Made by a program: the position numbers and the translations under genes
Shown here: positions 8,289 through 17,590 of the stretch, piece after piece
Layout of the letters: each line of letters begins with the position of its first letter
Numbering within the stretch: the stretch's first letter is position 1
Assembly: GCF_900112205.1 (NCBI RefSeq)
Contig: NZ_FOKW01000006.1
Span: 124,001-188,000, forward strand
Length of the DNA: 64,000 bases
Source of the DNA: Natronobacterium haloterrestre
GTDB taxonomy: Archaea; Halobacteriota; Halobacteria; Halobacteriales; Natrialbaceae
Reading direction: 5' to 3'
Notes under the pieces: model-generated
Database searches by the model: none
The model's input: the letters and a program-made list of their open reading frames with translations, nothing else
Told to the model about the DNA's origin: nothing

Positions 8289-10024
8289 CAGCCACCACCT
8301 CCGCTTGCGGCGGCACTGGTTCCGGCCTCGTCGCCGCTGGCATCACTTTCGGGGTCGATCGCGTCGCGGATGCCGTCGCCCAGCGCGTTGAACGCGGTGA
8401 CGAGGAACACGACCATCAGCCCCGGAATCGTGGCGGTGTGCCACGACGAGGTCGGAACGTAGGGTCGACCCTCGTAGACCGCACGTCCCCACTCGGGCGT
8501 CGGCGGCTGCACGCCGAACCCGAGGAACGAGAGTGCGGCGACGCCGATAATGACCCCGCCGAGGGTCATCGACGCGTACACGAGCATGTAGCCCGCGATG
8601 TAGGGCGACATGTGCTTTTTCATCGTTTCGACTGGACTCTGCCCGTAGCTCCGGGCGGCATCGACCCACTCCTCCTCGGCGACCTGCAGCGCCGGACCAC
8701 GGACCGCACGCCACAGCAGCGGCCACCCGGTCGCCGCGAAGATCAACGCCAGCAGTAAGCCGCCGTCGTAGATCGTTGCGATCGGATGGTTCGCTTCCAT
8801 GAACACGACCGAGAGGAGCAACACGACCAGCAACCGCGGCAGCGAGATGATCGAGTCGCTGACGACCACCGTGAGCAGGTCGAGCAGCCCCTTGTAGTAG
8901 GCCGTCATTAGCGCAAGCGCCGTCGCAACGAGGGTCATCAGCCCGGTCGCGAGTAGACCGATGACGAGCGACACCTGTGATCCGTACGCGAGGAAGGTAA
9001 ACAGGTCCTTCCCGTCTTGATTCGTCCCCGCCGGATGGAACCTGTCGTACTTGTCGTAGCTCATCAGGCCGACGTTACTGTCGCCGCCGACCGACCGCGT
9101 CTCGAGGTTCGCCTCACCGTGAGGGATCGAGGCGACGTCTTCGATCTCCTCGTCGTAGTACTGTACTTCGTGTTCGTACGGACTGTAGAGGTTCGCTTCC
9201 GCAGTGACCGGGCTGAGTGCCGGTGCCCACAGGGCCATCACGACGAAGACGAAGACGACGACGAACCCGAACACCCCCCAGTAGTGGTTCCGGAACCGAT
9301 TGACGCTGTCGTCACGGGGCGTCCAGTCGGCCTCGCGGTAGTGGTTCCGGAAGACGTTGTACCCCCTCCAGAACCACGCGAGGAGACCGAACGCGTAGGC
9401 GTAGATGAGAAGCACGCGAGCGCCCCACGCCATCGCGGGCGAGAGCCCGAGCCAGGTCCCCTCCCAGCTTCCGTCGGGCAGCTGGTACCCCTGGTTGGGG
9501 ATCGTCTCGCGGCTCGTCAGGGTCTGGAGGGAACTGATCGACTCGAGACCCTGCGTGAGCGCGCCGATCACGGCGTCGACCGCGGCGCCGAGCGGCGTCG
9601 CGACGAAAAGCAGCGTGACGACGCCGACGACGGCGGTCACGATCGCCCGCTCGACGACGTCGGCCTTGCCGACGCCCAGTTCGAGCCCGAGCCGATCGAC
9701 GATCGAGAACGGGACGAACAGCCACTTGACGACGATCGCTGCGATCACGAGCAGTGCAAGCGCCGTGAGGCCGTAGGCGATCGTCCCGCCGATCGACCCG
9801 AGCGATTCGGAGACGAACCCGGCCATCCACGACGGTGTGTTCGCGATTCCGCCGATCGCGAATTTGACCACGCTGCCGACCCGGAGGACGGCGGCCGCGA
9901 TCGAGCCGAGCTCGAGCGCCATCAGGACGACGAGTCCGGCGACCCACAGCATGGCCGGTCGTGGGTTCTCTGCGATACGTTCTCGAAGGGTCTTGTCGTC
10001 GAATTCGTTTTCTACGCTCATCAT
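8288..10024 (-). CDS. Peptide ABC transporter permease, DppC-like, with an N-terminal membrane extension
   Basis: A 578-residue permease, nearly twice the usual length. Residues 1-240 are an added region with about four membrane helices (23-47, 81-104, 127-148, 201-219) and no recognised domain. The canonical DppC part starts with a helix at 249-268, followed by the extracellular loop, HPAGTNQDGKDLFTF (330-344), the EAA loop (WVDAARSYG to MKKHM) and the ending FLGFGVQPPTPEWG. A short motif FRNHY occurs twice (225-229 and 244-248) at the join, encoded by a 15-bp direct repeat. Either of the first two Met codons may start translation. Confidence 0.92.
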   Translation of the reverse strand: MMSVENEFDDKTLRERIAENPRPAMLWVAGLVVLMALELGSIAAAVLRVGSVVKFAIGGIANTPSWMAGFVSESLGSIGGTIAYGLTALALLVIAAIVVKWLFVPFSIVDRLGLELGVGKADVVERAIVTAVVGVVTLLFVATPLGAAVDAVIGALTQGLESISSLQTLTSRETIPNQGYQLPDGSWEGTWLGLSPAMAWGARVLLIYAYAFGLLAWFWRGYNVFRNHYREADWTPRDDSVNRFRNHYWGVFGFVVVFVFVVMALWAPALSPVTAEANLYSPYEHEVQYYDEEIEDVASIPHGEANLETRSVGGDSNVGLMSYDKYDRFHPAGTNQDGKDLFTFLAYGSQVSLVIGLLATGLMTLVATALALMTAYYKGLLDLLTVVVSDSIISLPRLLVVLLLSVVFMEANHPIATIYDGGLLLALIFAATGWPLLWRAVRGPALQVAEEEWVDAARSYGQSPVETMKKHMSPYIAGYMLVYASMTLGGVIIGVAALSFLGFGVQPPTPEWGRAVYEGRPYVPTSSWHTATIPGLMVVFLVTAFNALGDGIRDAIDPESDASGDEAGTSAAASGGGG

Positions 10025-11094
10025 TGATACCCCACGCGCGGATCCAGGATCGTATAGAGGAAGTCCTGAAGGATGTTGATCGACACGATCACCAGGATGA
10101 AGATGAACATCAGCGAGGAGACGAGCGGGAAGTCACCCTGGATGGCACCCTGGTAGAACAGGTAGCCGAGGCCGTTGATCCCGAAGATGACCTCGACGAT
10201 GACCGACCCGCCGATCAGGACGAACGCCTCGTTCGTGATGACCGGCACGAGCGGGATCAAGGCGTTACGGAAGACGTGCTTCCAGACGATCACTCGGCTC
10301 CGGAGTCCCTTCGCCTTCGCGGTCTCGACGTAGTTGGAGTTGATCGTCTCGAGGACGGCGGTACGACTGATACGGAGTTCGTTGCCCATCAGCGAGGAGC
10401 CGAGAACGATCGCCGCCGGCAGGATCTGCTTGAACGAGGCCAGGAACGTCGTCGCCGAGAAGTAGATCCCGACCGGGATGCTGATGATACCGAGGCTGAC
10501 CCAGTCGGTGACGGCGATGAAATCGAGCGGTGGCTGTCCGACGAGGCTGTCGATCTCGACGATGAACGTGTCCCACCGGAAGCCAAACAGGAACTTGTCG
10601 CTCAGGCGCAGGAACGCCAGGAGCATGATCGCCAGCCAGAAGTTCGGCATCGCCCGCCAGACGATCCCGCCGAACGAGGCGAGATAGTCGCCCCAGGAGT
10701 TCGAGTTGAGGCCGGCGTAGAACCCGAGCGGGATTCCGACGAAGATCGGGATCAGGATGGACCAAAAGCCCAGCCACAGCGTTCGAGGCGCGTAGCTCGA
10801 AAGAAGCGCAGTCACGTCTGTCCCGGGCTGGATGACCCACGACTGGCCGAGGTCGAACGACCACGGAACCAGCATGTCGGTCATGAAGTCGATGTACTGT
10901 TCCCACAGCGGTTGATTCAATCCGAGCCGTTCTTCGATCCGCGTCCGTTGTGCCGCACCCGCTTCCGGTCCCAGGATTGCCGAGACGGGATCGATCGGTC
11001 CCATGCGGACGATAACGAACGTGATCGTCAGCCCGAAGACGATCACCGGGATCGACAGCAGGACGCGGCGAAGCAGATAGCGCCAGCGACTCAT
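10021..11094 (-). CDS. Peptide ABC transporter permease, DppB-like (second transporter)
   Basis: A 357-residue permease with the DppB start (first helix then MGPIDPVSAIL, in place of the more common PGDP) and an EAA loop NYVETAKAKG to WKHVFRN. It is slightly longer than usual through an extended extracellular loop around residues 70-110. Its stop overlaps the ATG of the DppC-like gene by four bases. The gap of 153 bases to the binding-protein gene contains no clear promoter. Confidence 0.93.
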   Translation of the reverse strand: MSRWRYLLRRVLLSIPVIVFGLTITFVIVRMGPIDPVSAILGPEAGAAQRTRIEERLGLNQPLWEQYIDFMTDMLVPWSFDLGQSWVIQPGTDVTALLSSYAPRTLWLGFWSILIPIFVGIPLGFYAGLNSNSWGDYLASFGGIVWRAMPNFWLAIMLLAFLRLSDKFLFGFRWDTFIVEIDSLVGQPPLDFIAVTDWVSLGIISIPVGIYFSATTFLASFKQILPAAIVLGSSLMGNELRISRTAVLETINSNYVETAKAKGLRSRVIVWKHVFRNALIPLVPVITNEAFVLIGGSVIVEVIFGINGLGYLFYQGAIQGDFPLVSSLMFIFILVIVSINILQDFLYTILDPRVGYQ

Positions 11095-11247
11095 CGGAGA
11101 TCACCCGGCGTTCGAGTGCGTATGCGTATCAATGTGTGTATATCTGGTCTAAGTGCCATATGAACGTTGTTTTGAGCGGGATGAACGAACCGTCCGCCGT
11201 CGAATCCGTCGACGGCGGACGGAAGGCCGGACGAGTATCGCGGTCGG

Positions 11248-13032
11248 TTATTCGTCCAGCGTCACGTCGTTATACACCTGGAAGTACTCTCCCATCGCCC
11301 CGAAGGGCTCGATGTCGACGTGATCGTAGTAGAACAGTTCCTGGAGGTCGTGATAGAGCGGGAGACAGACTGCGTCGTCCCAGACGGCCTCCTCCATTTC
11401 GATGTAGGCCTCGTTACGGACGTCTTCGTCTTCCGGATCCGAATTGGACGAGGCACGTTCCCAGGCCGACTGCGCCTTTTCGACGGCGTCGGTGTCCGCC
11501 TGGTGCCAGTCGAGGTAGTAGCCGTTCGTCTCCTCGGGCATTCGGGAGGTGTCCGTGTTCTCGGGCTCGAACCCGAAGAGTCCGTACCCGAGGTCCGGCC
11601 AGCTCCAGGTCCAGCCCAGCGAGTAGAACTCGAGGTCACCGCTCTCACCGCGCTCGATCAGGGTCGCGAACGGCGACTGCTCGAGACTGAGTTCGACGCC
11701 CAGGCCCGACAGCTGGTCGCGGAGCTCGCGGCCCGCTTCCTGGAAGACGTCCGACTCGTAGGTAGTGAGCGTCAGCTCGTAGGGGTCGTCCTCGGTGTAG
11801 CCCGCCTCCTCGAGGACTTCCCGTGCGGATTCGCGGTCGGCCTCGTCGCGGCTGTAGGGGTAGTCCGCGATGAAGTCCTCGTAGGCGTCGTTGCCGCCGG
11901 GCCACATGGCCGAGGGGGTGAACGTGTACGCTTCCTGTCCGCGGCCCTCGAAGAGGGTCTGGATCAGGGTCTCGCGGTTCATGACGTACGCGATCGCCTG
12001 TCGGACCGGACGCGGGACCGACGGAACGTTGAACGCGAAGTAGTACGTGCTCAGCTGCGGCGCGCCGACGTAATCGACCGTCTCGCCGTTTTCCATCGGG
12101 CCGTACGTCCCGATTTCACGGCCGCGGTCGTCGGTCTCCGCGTCGACCAGGCTGGATTCGTACTGGGCGGTCGGCAGTTCGAAGATGTCGGCGTTGCCCT
12201 CGATCGCGTAGGTGTACTGGGCTTCGTCGTCTTCGATGATCTGCCAGTGGACGGCGTCGACGTTAGCGACGCTGCCGTGGTAGTCGTCGAAGCGAACGAC
12301 CTCCGCTTCGGCGTCGGACTCCCAGGTTTCGAACTCGAAGGGACCGGTCCCGACCGGCTCGCTCGAGGAGAACTCGCTGTGGTCGATTTCGCCGTCGTAG
12401 CCTTCGATATCGCCGACGATGCCCTCCGGAACGACCGAGAACGCGTCGTACGAGAGAATTTCGAGCGCAGAGGGAGCCTGCGTCTCGAGCGTGATCTCGA
12501 GGGTGTAATCGTCGACGGCCTCGACGGCGAGACTCTCGGGAACGACGCCGCCCTCGTCGTCGAACTCGGCCGAGACGTTGAGGAATGTCGGCGACCCGAC
12601 GATGAAGTTCCCACGTTCGCTGTTCGTGGACTCGGCCAGTCGACGGAACGAATAGACGAAGTCATCCGCCGTCATTTCCTCGCCGTTGTGGAACTGAACA
12701 CCTTCTTTGAGCTCGAAGGTGTAGGTCAGGCCGTCGTCGGACAGTTCGTACCCTTCGGCGAGTTGGTTCGTGACGTCAGTCGTCCCGTTCGGGAAGTGCG
12801 TCAGCGGTTCGTACATCTGGCGAATGACGCGACCCGACTCGGTATCCGTCGATTGAATCGGGTCGAGCGACGTCATCGTTCCGTTAATGAGGTTAAGAGT
12901 ACCACTACTCTCGTCCTCGTCACTACCATCGTCGGGCTCTTCACCAACGCACCCGGCGAGAGCTAGTGCACCAGCAGCCCCACCAGTTGCCTTCAGGAAC
13001 GAACGTCGTTCCAGTTCGTCTCCATCCATCAT
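11248..13032 (-). CDS. Peptide-binding lipoprotein, SBP family 5 (second transporter)
   Basis: A 594-residue Tat lipoprotein: ERRSFLK at 8-14 and lipobox ALAGC with Cys28, then an acidic linker. The family core EGVQFHNGEEMTADDF lies in the N-terminal third and the segment LSGLGVELSLEQ with WTWSWPDLGYG in the C-terminal third, so the order is canonical. The frame is open back to 13071, but the TATA-like box at 13074-13087 places the transcript start near 13050, so the ATG at 13032 (or the next one at 13029) is preferred. It is the only obvious binding protein for the enlarged transporter downstream. Confidence 0.9.
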   Translation of the reverse strand: MMDGDELERRSFLKATGGAAGALALAGCVGEEPDDGSDEDESSGTLNLINGTMTSLDPIQSTDTESGRVIRQMYEPLTHFPNGTTDVTNQLAEGYELSDDGLTYTFELKEGVQFHNGEEMTADDFVYSFRRLAESTNSERGNFIVGSPTFLNVSAEFDDEGGVVPESLAVEAVDDYTLEITLETQAPSALEILSYDAFSVVPEGIVGDIEGYDGEIDHSEFSSSEPVGTGPFEFETWESDAEAEVVRFDDYHGSVANVDAVHWQIIEDDEAQYTYAIEGNADIFELPTAQYESSLVDAETDDRGREIGTYGPMENGETVDYVGAPQLSTYYFAFNVPSVPRPVRQAIAYVMNRETLIQTLFEGRGQEAYTFTPSAMWPGGNDAYEDFIADYPYSRDEADRESAREVLEEAGYTEDDPYELTLTTYESDVFQEAGRELRDQLSGLGVELSLEQSPFATLIERGESGDLEFYSLGWTWSWPDLGYGLFGFEPENTDTSRMPEETNGYYLDWHQADTDAVEKAQSAWERASSNSDPEDEDVRNEAYIEMEEAVWDDAVCLPLYHDLQELFYYDHVDIEPFGAMGEYFQVYNDVTLDE

Positions 13033-13073
13033 GATACAGTTTCCCTTAATCGAACCACCAAGTAAATCCATCG

Positions 13074-13087
13074 TTACTTATTTATCG
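13074..13087 (-). promoter_or_regulatory. Promoter of second peptide transporter operon
   Basis: Minus-strand CGATAAATAAGTAA is a good archaeal TATA element, 42 bases before the chosen ATG. It lies upstream of an alternative longer start, which would fall inside the untranscribed region, and so decides the start choice. Confidence 0.6.
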
Positions 13088-13371
13088 GGGACTTACTCGC
13101 GGAATCAGCATCGTCATCGGCTCTTCCCCGAGATACTACGGCTTCACCCTGCGTAATGGCTGGCTGTTTATTTCGTATCACTGATTGATATCGAATCATA
13201 TTCCGCGAAATTCTCGAAACTAGTTCCGTTGTGCGTAGAATCGCGACCCAGAGTGTAAATCTATAATTTCTCGCCCGCTGATGGTCGTCCCCGATCGATC
13301 ATGAATATTTCTGGTCACTCGCCGGCCGACCTTCCTCAACCTTTTTGCGTCTCTCAGTCTCACGTGAGGGT
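13088..13371. other. AT-rich intergenic region between divergent units
   Basis: No coding signal on either strand. The stretch 13140-13320 is much richer in A and T than its surroundings and should hold the promoter of the PPC-polymerase unit to the right; no single TATA box stands out. The only near repeats are short tgatat/cgaatca motifs. Confidence 0.5.
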
Positions 13372-13791
13372 ATGCATTATCGCGAGGTCGAGACAGCCAG
13401 CGAGTACGTGGCCCGCCTCGAGACCGGAGCGGACTGGCGAGCGGAGATCGAGTCCCTCGCGGACGAGGCCGAGGCCGACGCCGCGTGGTTCACCGCGCTC
13501 GGCGCGGTCCAGGACGCGGAACTCTGGTTCTACGATCAGGACGAGTGTGAGTACTACCCGGTCGAGTTCGACGAACCGCTCGAGGTGGCGAGTTGCGTCG
13601 GCAACGTCTCCCTCTTAGACGGCGATCGGTTCGCCCACACCCACGCCGTGCTCTCCGACGACGAGGGGGTCGCCTACGCCGGCCACCTGAACGAGGCGAC
13701 GGTCTGGGCCGGCGAGGTCCACATGCGCGTCTTCGAGGAACCGCTCGAACGGGAGTACGACGAGACCACCGAACTCGACCTCTGGCTCTGA
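13372..13791 (+). CDS. PPC domain (DUF296) DNA-binding-type protein
   Basis: A 139-residue protein of the PPC/DUF296 family, which forms trimers and is linked to DNA binding in plants and to unknown roles in archaea. Features are WFTALGAVQDAELWFYD (43-59), the metal-site style stretch GDRFAHTHAVLSD with paired histidines, and VWAGEVHMRVFEEPL near the end. The ATG at 13372 follows gtgaggg; an upstream in-frame ATG at 13345 would add nine residues of no family character. Its stop is one base before the DP2 polymerase ATG, a coupling I recall from other haloarchaea. Confidence 0.9.
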   Translation: MHYREVETASEYVARLETGADWRAEIESLADEAEADAAWFTALGAVQDAELWFYDQDECEYYPVEFDEPLEVASCVGNVSLLDGDRFAHTHAVLSDDEGVAYAGHLNEATVWAGEVHMRVFEEPLEREYDETTELDLWL

Positions 13792-13792
13792 G

Positions 13793-16700
13793 ATGCGCGA
13801 GGAAGACGAACGGTACTTCAAGCGGCTCGAGTCCCAGCTCGAGGAGGCCTTCGACGTCGCCGAGACGGCGAAGGAACGCGGCGCGGATCCCGAACCCGAA
13901 GTCGAGATCCCGACGGCGCGGGACATGGCCGACCGCGTCGAGAACATTTTGGGGATCGACGGGGTCGCCGAGCGGGTGCGGGAACTCGAGGGGGAGATGT
14001 CCCGCGAGGAAGCGGCCCTCGAACTCGCGAAGGACTTCGCCGAGGGCCGCGTCGGCGACTACGAGACGAAAGCCGGCAAGGTCGAGGGGGCCGTTCGGAC
14101 GGCGGTCGCCCTGCTGACCGAGGGTGTCGTCGCGGCACCGATCGAGGGGATCGACAAGGTCGAGATCTTAGAGAACGACGACGGCACGGAGTTCGTCAAC
14201 GTCTACTACGCCGGTCCCATCCGCTCTGCGGGGGGGACTGCCCAGGCGCTGTCCGTGCTGGTCGCCGACTACACGCGCGCACTCGTCGGTATCGATCAGT
14301 ACAAGGCCCGCGACGAGGAGATCGAACGCTACGCCGAGGAGATCGCCCTCTACGACAAGGAGACCGGCCTCCAGTACACGCCCAAGGACAAGGAGACGAA
14401 GTTCATCGCCGAGCACATGCCGATCATGCTCGACGGCGAGGCGACGGGCGACGAGGAGGTCTCCGGCTTCCGCGACCTGGAGCGGGTCGACACCAACAGC
14501 GCCCGCGGCGGGATGTGTCTGGTGCTTGCGGAGGGGATCGCGCTGAAGGCCCCGAAGATCCAGCGATACACCCGGAACCTCGAGGAGGTCGACTGGCCGT
14601 GGCTCCAGGACCTGATCGATGGCACCTACTACGACGACGCGGGCGACGAGGAAGCGGCCGACGAGGGGGACGGTGACGACGACGGCGAGGAGGAAGACGC
14701 CGACGCCGACGATGAGGCGTCCGAACCGGACGAACCCGAGGGGCCGCCGCGCGTCGACGAATCGAAGAAGTTCCTCCGGGACCTGATCGCCGGCCGGCCG
14801 GTCTTCTCCCACCCCTGCGCGGAAGGCGGGTTCCGACTGCGATACGGACGCGCTCGCAACCACGGCTTCGCGACGGCCGGCGTCCACCCCGCCGCCATGC
14901 ACCTGGTCGACGACTTCCTGGCGACCGGGACCCAGATCAAGACCGAACGGCCCGGGAAGGCGGCCGGCGTCGTCCCCGTCGACTCCATCGAGGGGCCGAC
15001 GGTCAAACTGGCCAACGGCGACGTGCGACGGATCGACGACCCAGAGGAGGCAACGGAGATCAGAAACGGCGTCGAGAAGATCCTCGACCTCGGCGAGTAC
15101 CTGGTCAACTACGGGGAGTTCGTCGAGAACAACCACCCGCTCGCGCCGGCCTCCTACACCTACGAGTGGTGGGTCCAGGACCTCGAGGCCGCCGGCACGG
15201 ACGTCCAGGCGCTCGAGGACGACCCCCGGATCGACCTCGAGTTCCCCGACCCCGAGGAGGCCCTCGAGTGGGCCACGGAGCACGACGCGCCGTTACACCC
15301 CGAGTACACCTACCTCTGGCACGACCTCTCGGTGGCGGCTTTCTGTGATCTCGCCGACGCCGTCGCCGAGGGTCGGATCGAGGGGGACGGCGACGGCAGC
15401 GTGAACGGGAACGGGGACGACAGCATCCTCGTCCTCGAGTACGCCGACGACGTCGCGGACGCGCTCGAGACGATCGTTCTCGAACACCGCCAGCGTCCGG
15501 GCGACGACCGCATCGAGATCGACGACTGGCGGCCGTTCGTCCGCTCGGTCGGCTGTGAGCCCCGGCGGGCTGTCGCCGACGGCGCGGCCCTCGAACCCGA
15601 GGTCGACGATGAGAGCGACGGGGAACCGGCAGTCGAACTCGAGCGGACCTGGAGCGAGGACGACCTCTCCGAGCGCGCCCGAACCTGGGGACAGGAGGAC
15701 GGCGACAACGCCGTCGAGGCGGTCAACGAGGTCGCTCCCTTCGAAGTGCGGGAACGCGCACCCACCCGGATCGGCAACCGGATGGGCCGGCCCGAGAAGT
15801 CCGAGCGCCGGGACCTGAGCCCGCCGGTTCACACGCTCTTCCCGATCGGTGAGGCCGGCGGCGCCCAGCGCAACGTCGCCGACGCGGCCAAACACGCGGA
15901 GACGATGTCCGATACGCCCGGCGTCGTCGAACTGCAGGTCGGACGCCAGCGGTGTCCGAACTGCGAGACGGAGACGTTCAAGAACCGCTGTCCCGACTGC
16001 AACGAGCGGACCGAGCCCGACTATCGCTGTCCGGACTGCGACCGGGCGCTCGAGCCCGACGACGCGGGCCGGGTCGAGTGTGACCGCTGCGAGATCGAGG
16101 GCACCTGCGTCGAAACCCGAGAGATCGACGTCAACGAGGAGTACCGGTCGGCGCTGGAGTCGGTCGGCGAACGCGAGAACGCGTTCGAGATCCTGAAAGG
16201 CGTCAAGGGACTCTCCTCGACGAACAAGATCCCCGAACCGATCGAGAAGGGGATCCTGCGGGCGAAACACGACGTCTCGGCGTTCAAGGACGGCACCGTC
16301 CGCTACGACATGACCGACCTCCCCGTGACGTCCGTTCGAGCGAGCGAACTCGACGTCGACGTCGGCCAACTGCAGGCGCTGGGCTACGAGGAGGACATCC
16401 ACGGCGAACCGCTGACCCACGAGGACCAGCTCGTGGAGCTGAAAGTCCAGGACATCGTCCTCTCGGACGGCGCGGCCGAGCACATGATGCAGACGGCCGA
16501 CTTCATCGACGACCTCCTCGAGCAGTACTACGGGCTCGAGCCGTTCTACGAACTCGAGGATCGCCAGGACCTCGTGGGCGAACTGGTTTTCGGGATGGCA
16601 CCCCACACGAGCGCCGCAACTGTCGGAAGGGTGATTGGTTTCACGAGTGCTGCGGTCGGATATGCTCATCCGTACTTTCACGCCGCGAAGCGCCGAAATT

Positions 16701-17446
16701 GCGACGGTGACGAGGACTGTGTAATGCTCCTCATGGACGGTTTGTTGAACTTCAGTATAAGTTTCTTGCCAGATAAGCGAGGGGGGCGCATGGACGCGCC
16801 TTTGGTCATGTCCTCCCGGATCGACCCCTCCGAGATCGACGACGAGGCCCACAACATGGACATCGTCTCCCAGTACCCCCGGGAGTTCTACGAGGCCACT
16901 CGAGAGCAGGCCGATCCCGAGGAGGTCGACATCCAGATCGGCGAGGACACGCTCGGCACCGACGGCGAGTACACCGGCTTCGAGCACACCCACGACACCA
17001 CCGACATCGCGATGGGGCCCGACCTCTCGGCGTACAAGACGCTCGGCTCGATGATGGAGAAGATGGATGCCCAACTCGAGCTCTCGCGGAAACTCGAGGC
17101 CGTCGACGAGACCGACGTCGCCGAGCGGGTCATCGAGTATCACTTCCTGCCGGACCTGATCGGGAACCTGCGGGCCTTCTCGCGCCAGGAGACCCGGTGT
17201 CTCGACTGCGGCGAGAAGTTCCGCCGGATGCCACTGACCGGCGACTGCCGGGAGTGTGGGGGCCGGGTCAACCTCACCGTCCACCAGGGCTCGGTCAACA
17301 AGTACATGCAGACCGCGATCCAGGTCGCCGAGGAGTACGACTGCCGGCCCTACACGAAACAGCGCCTCGAGGTGCTGGAGAAGTCCCTCGAGAGCATCTT
17401 CGAGAACGACAAGAACAAGCAGTCGGGTATCGAGGACTTCATGTGA
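13793..17446 (+). CDS. polC: DNA polymerase D (Pol II) large subunit DP2, intein-free
   Basis: The 1217-residue catalytic subunit of the archaeal replicative polymerase. Diagnostic parts are YYAGPIRSAGGTAQALSV near 141-158, DTNSARGGMCLVL, the catalytic double-psi barrel with HAAKRRNCDGDEDC (DNA 16682-16720), a central zinc cluster (CPNC, CPDC, CPDC, CDRC; DNA 15955-16095), a C-terminal ribbon CLDCG...CRECG and a PIP-like tail QSGIEDFM for PCNA. A highly acidic linker at about 283-318 is a halophile insertion. DNA from about 16618 to 16805, centred on the classical intein point between N and C of RRNCDG, has low GC and rare codons. Partner DP1 is not in the window. Confidence 0.98.
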   Translation: MREEDERYFKRLESQLEEAFDVAETAKERGADPEPEVEIPTARDMADRVENILGIDGVAERVRELEGEMSREEAALELAKDFAEGRVGDYETKAGKVEGAVRTAVALLTEGVVAAPIEGIDKVEILENDDGTEFVNVYYAGPIRSAGGTAQALSVLVADYTRALVGIDQYKARDEEIERYAEEIALYDKETGLQYTPKDKETKFIAEHMPIMLDGEATGDEEVSGFRDLERVDTNSARGGMCLVLAEGIALKAPKIQRYTRNLEEVDWPWLQDLIDGTYYDDAGDEEAADEGDGDDDGEEEDADADDEASEPDEPEGPPRVDESKKFLRDLIAGRPVFSHPCAEGGFRLRYGRARNHGFATAGVHPAAMHLVDDFLATGTQIKTERPGKAAGVVPVDSIEGPTVKLANGDVRRIDDPEEATEIRNGVEKILDLGEYLVNYGEFVENNHPLAPASYTYEWWVQDLEAAGTDVQALEDDPRIDLEFPDPEEALEWATEHDAPLHPEYTYLWHDLSVAAFCDLADAVAEGRIEGDGDGSVNGNGDDSILVLEYADDVADALETIVLEHRQRPGDDRIEIDDWRPFVRSVGCEPRRAVADGAALEPEVDDESDGEPAVELERTWSEDDLSERARTWGQEDGDNAVEAVNEVAPFEVRERAPTRIGNRMGRPEKSERRDLSPPVHTLFPIGEAGGAQRNVADAAKHAETMSDTPGVVELQVGRQRCPNCETETFKNRCPDCNERTEPDYRCPDCDRALEPDDAGRVECDRCEIEGTCVETREIDVNEEYRSALESVGERENAFEILKGVKGLSSTNKIPEPIEKGILRAKHDVSAFKDGTVRYDMTDLPVTSVRASELDVDVGQLQALGYEEDIHGEPLTHEDQLVELKVQDIVLSDGAAEHMMQTADFIDDLLEQYYGLEPFYELEDRQDLVGELVFGMAPHTSAATVGRVIGFTSAAVGYAHPYFHAAKRRNCDGDEDCVMLLMDGLLNFSISFLPDKRGGRMDAPLVMSSRIDPSEIDDEAHNMDIVSQYPREFYEATREQADPEEVDIQIGEDTLGTDGEYTGFEHTHDTTDIAMGPDLSAYKTLGSMMEKMDAQLELSRKLEAVDETDVAERVIEYHFLPDLIGNLRAFSRQETRCLDCGEKFRRMPLTGDCRECGGRVNLTVHQGSVNKYMQTAIQVAEEYDCRPYTKQRLEVLEKSLESIFENDKNKQSGIEDFM

Positions 17447-17560
17447 GTTACCCGGGCGGTTTCGGCCCCTCGTTGCCCTTATCGACGGTTCGCTCGATTA
17501 GAACCGCTCGTCGCCCGTCTGACCCCCTCGAGCGGCCGCTCGAGCAATGCGCACCCGGGG

Positions 17561-17566
17561 TTTATC
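17561..17566 (+). promoter_or_regulatory. TATA box of the rubredoxin-like gene
   Basis: TTTATC in a GC-rich stretch, 25 bases before the ATG at 17591. This spacing implies a leaderless or nearly leaderless mRNA and argues against the upstream ATG at 17579. Confidence 0.6.
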
Positions 17567-17590
17567 CCCCTCCTCGAGGTGGTCACCCCT

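Noticed and set aside
13345-13371. Longer start for the PPC-domain protein
   Set aside because: The nine extra residues (MRLSVSREG) are not part of the family and precede a better-placed ATG.
16618-16805. The low-GC patch in polC as an actual intein or insertion
   Set aside because: The protein reads straight through with conserved DP2 sequence and normal length; only the DNA composition is unusual.
15293-17284. A 663-residue minus-strand frame inside polC
   Set aside because: Antisense to the conserved DP2 polymerase; composition is that of a shadow frame.
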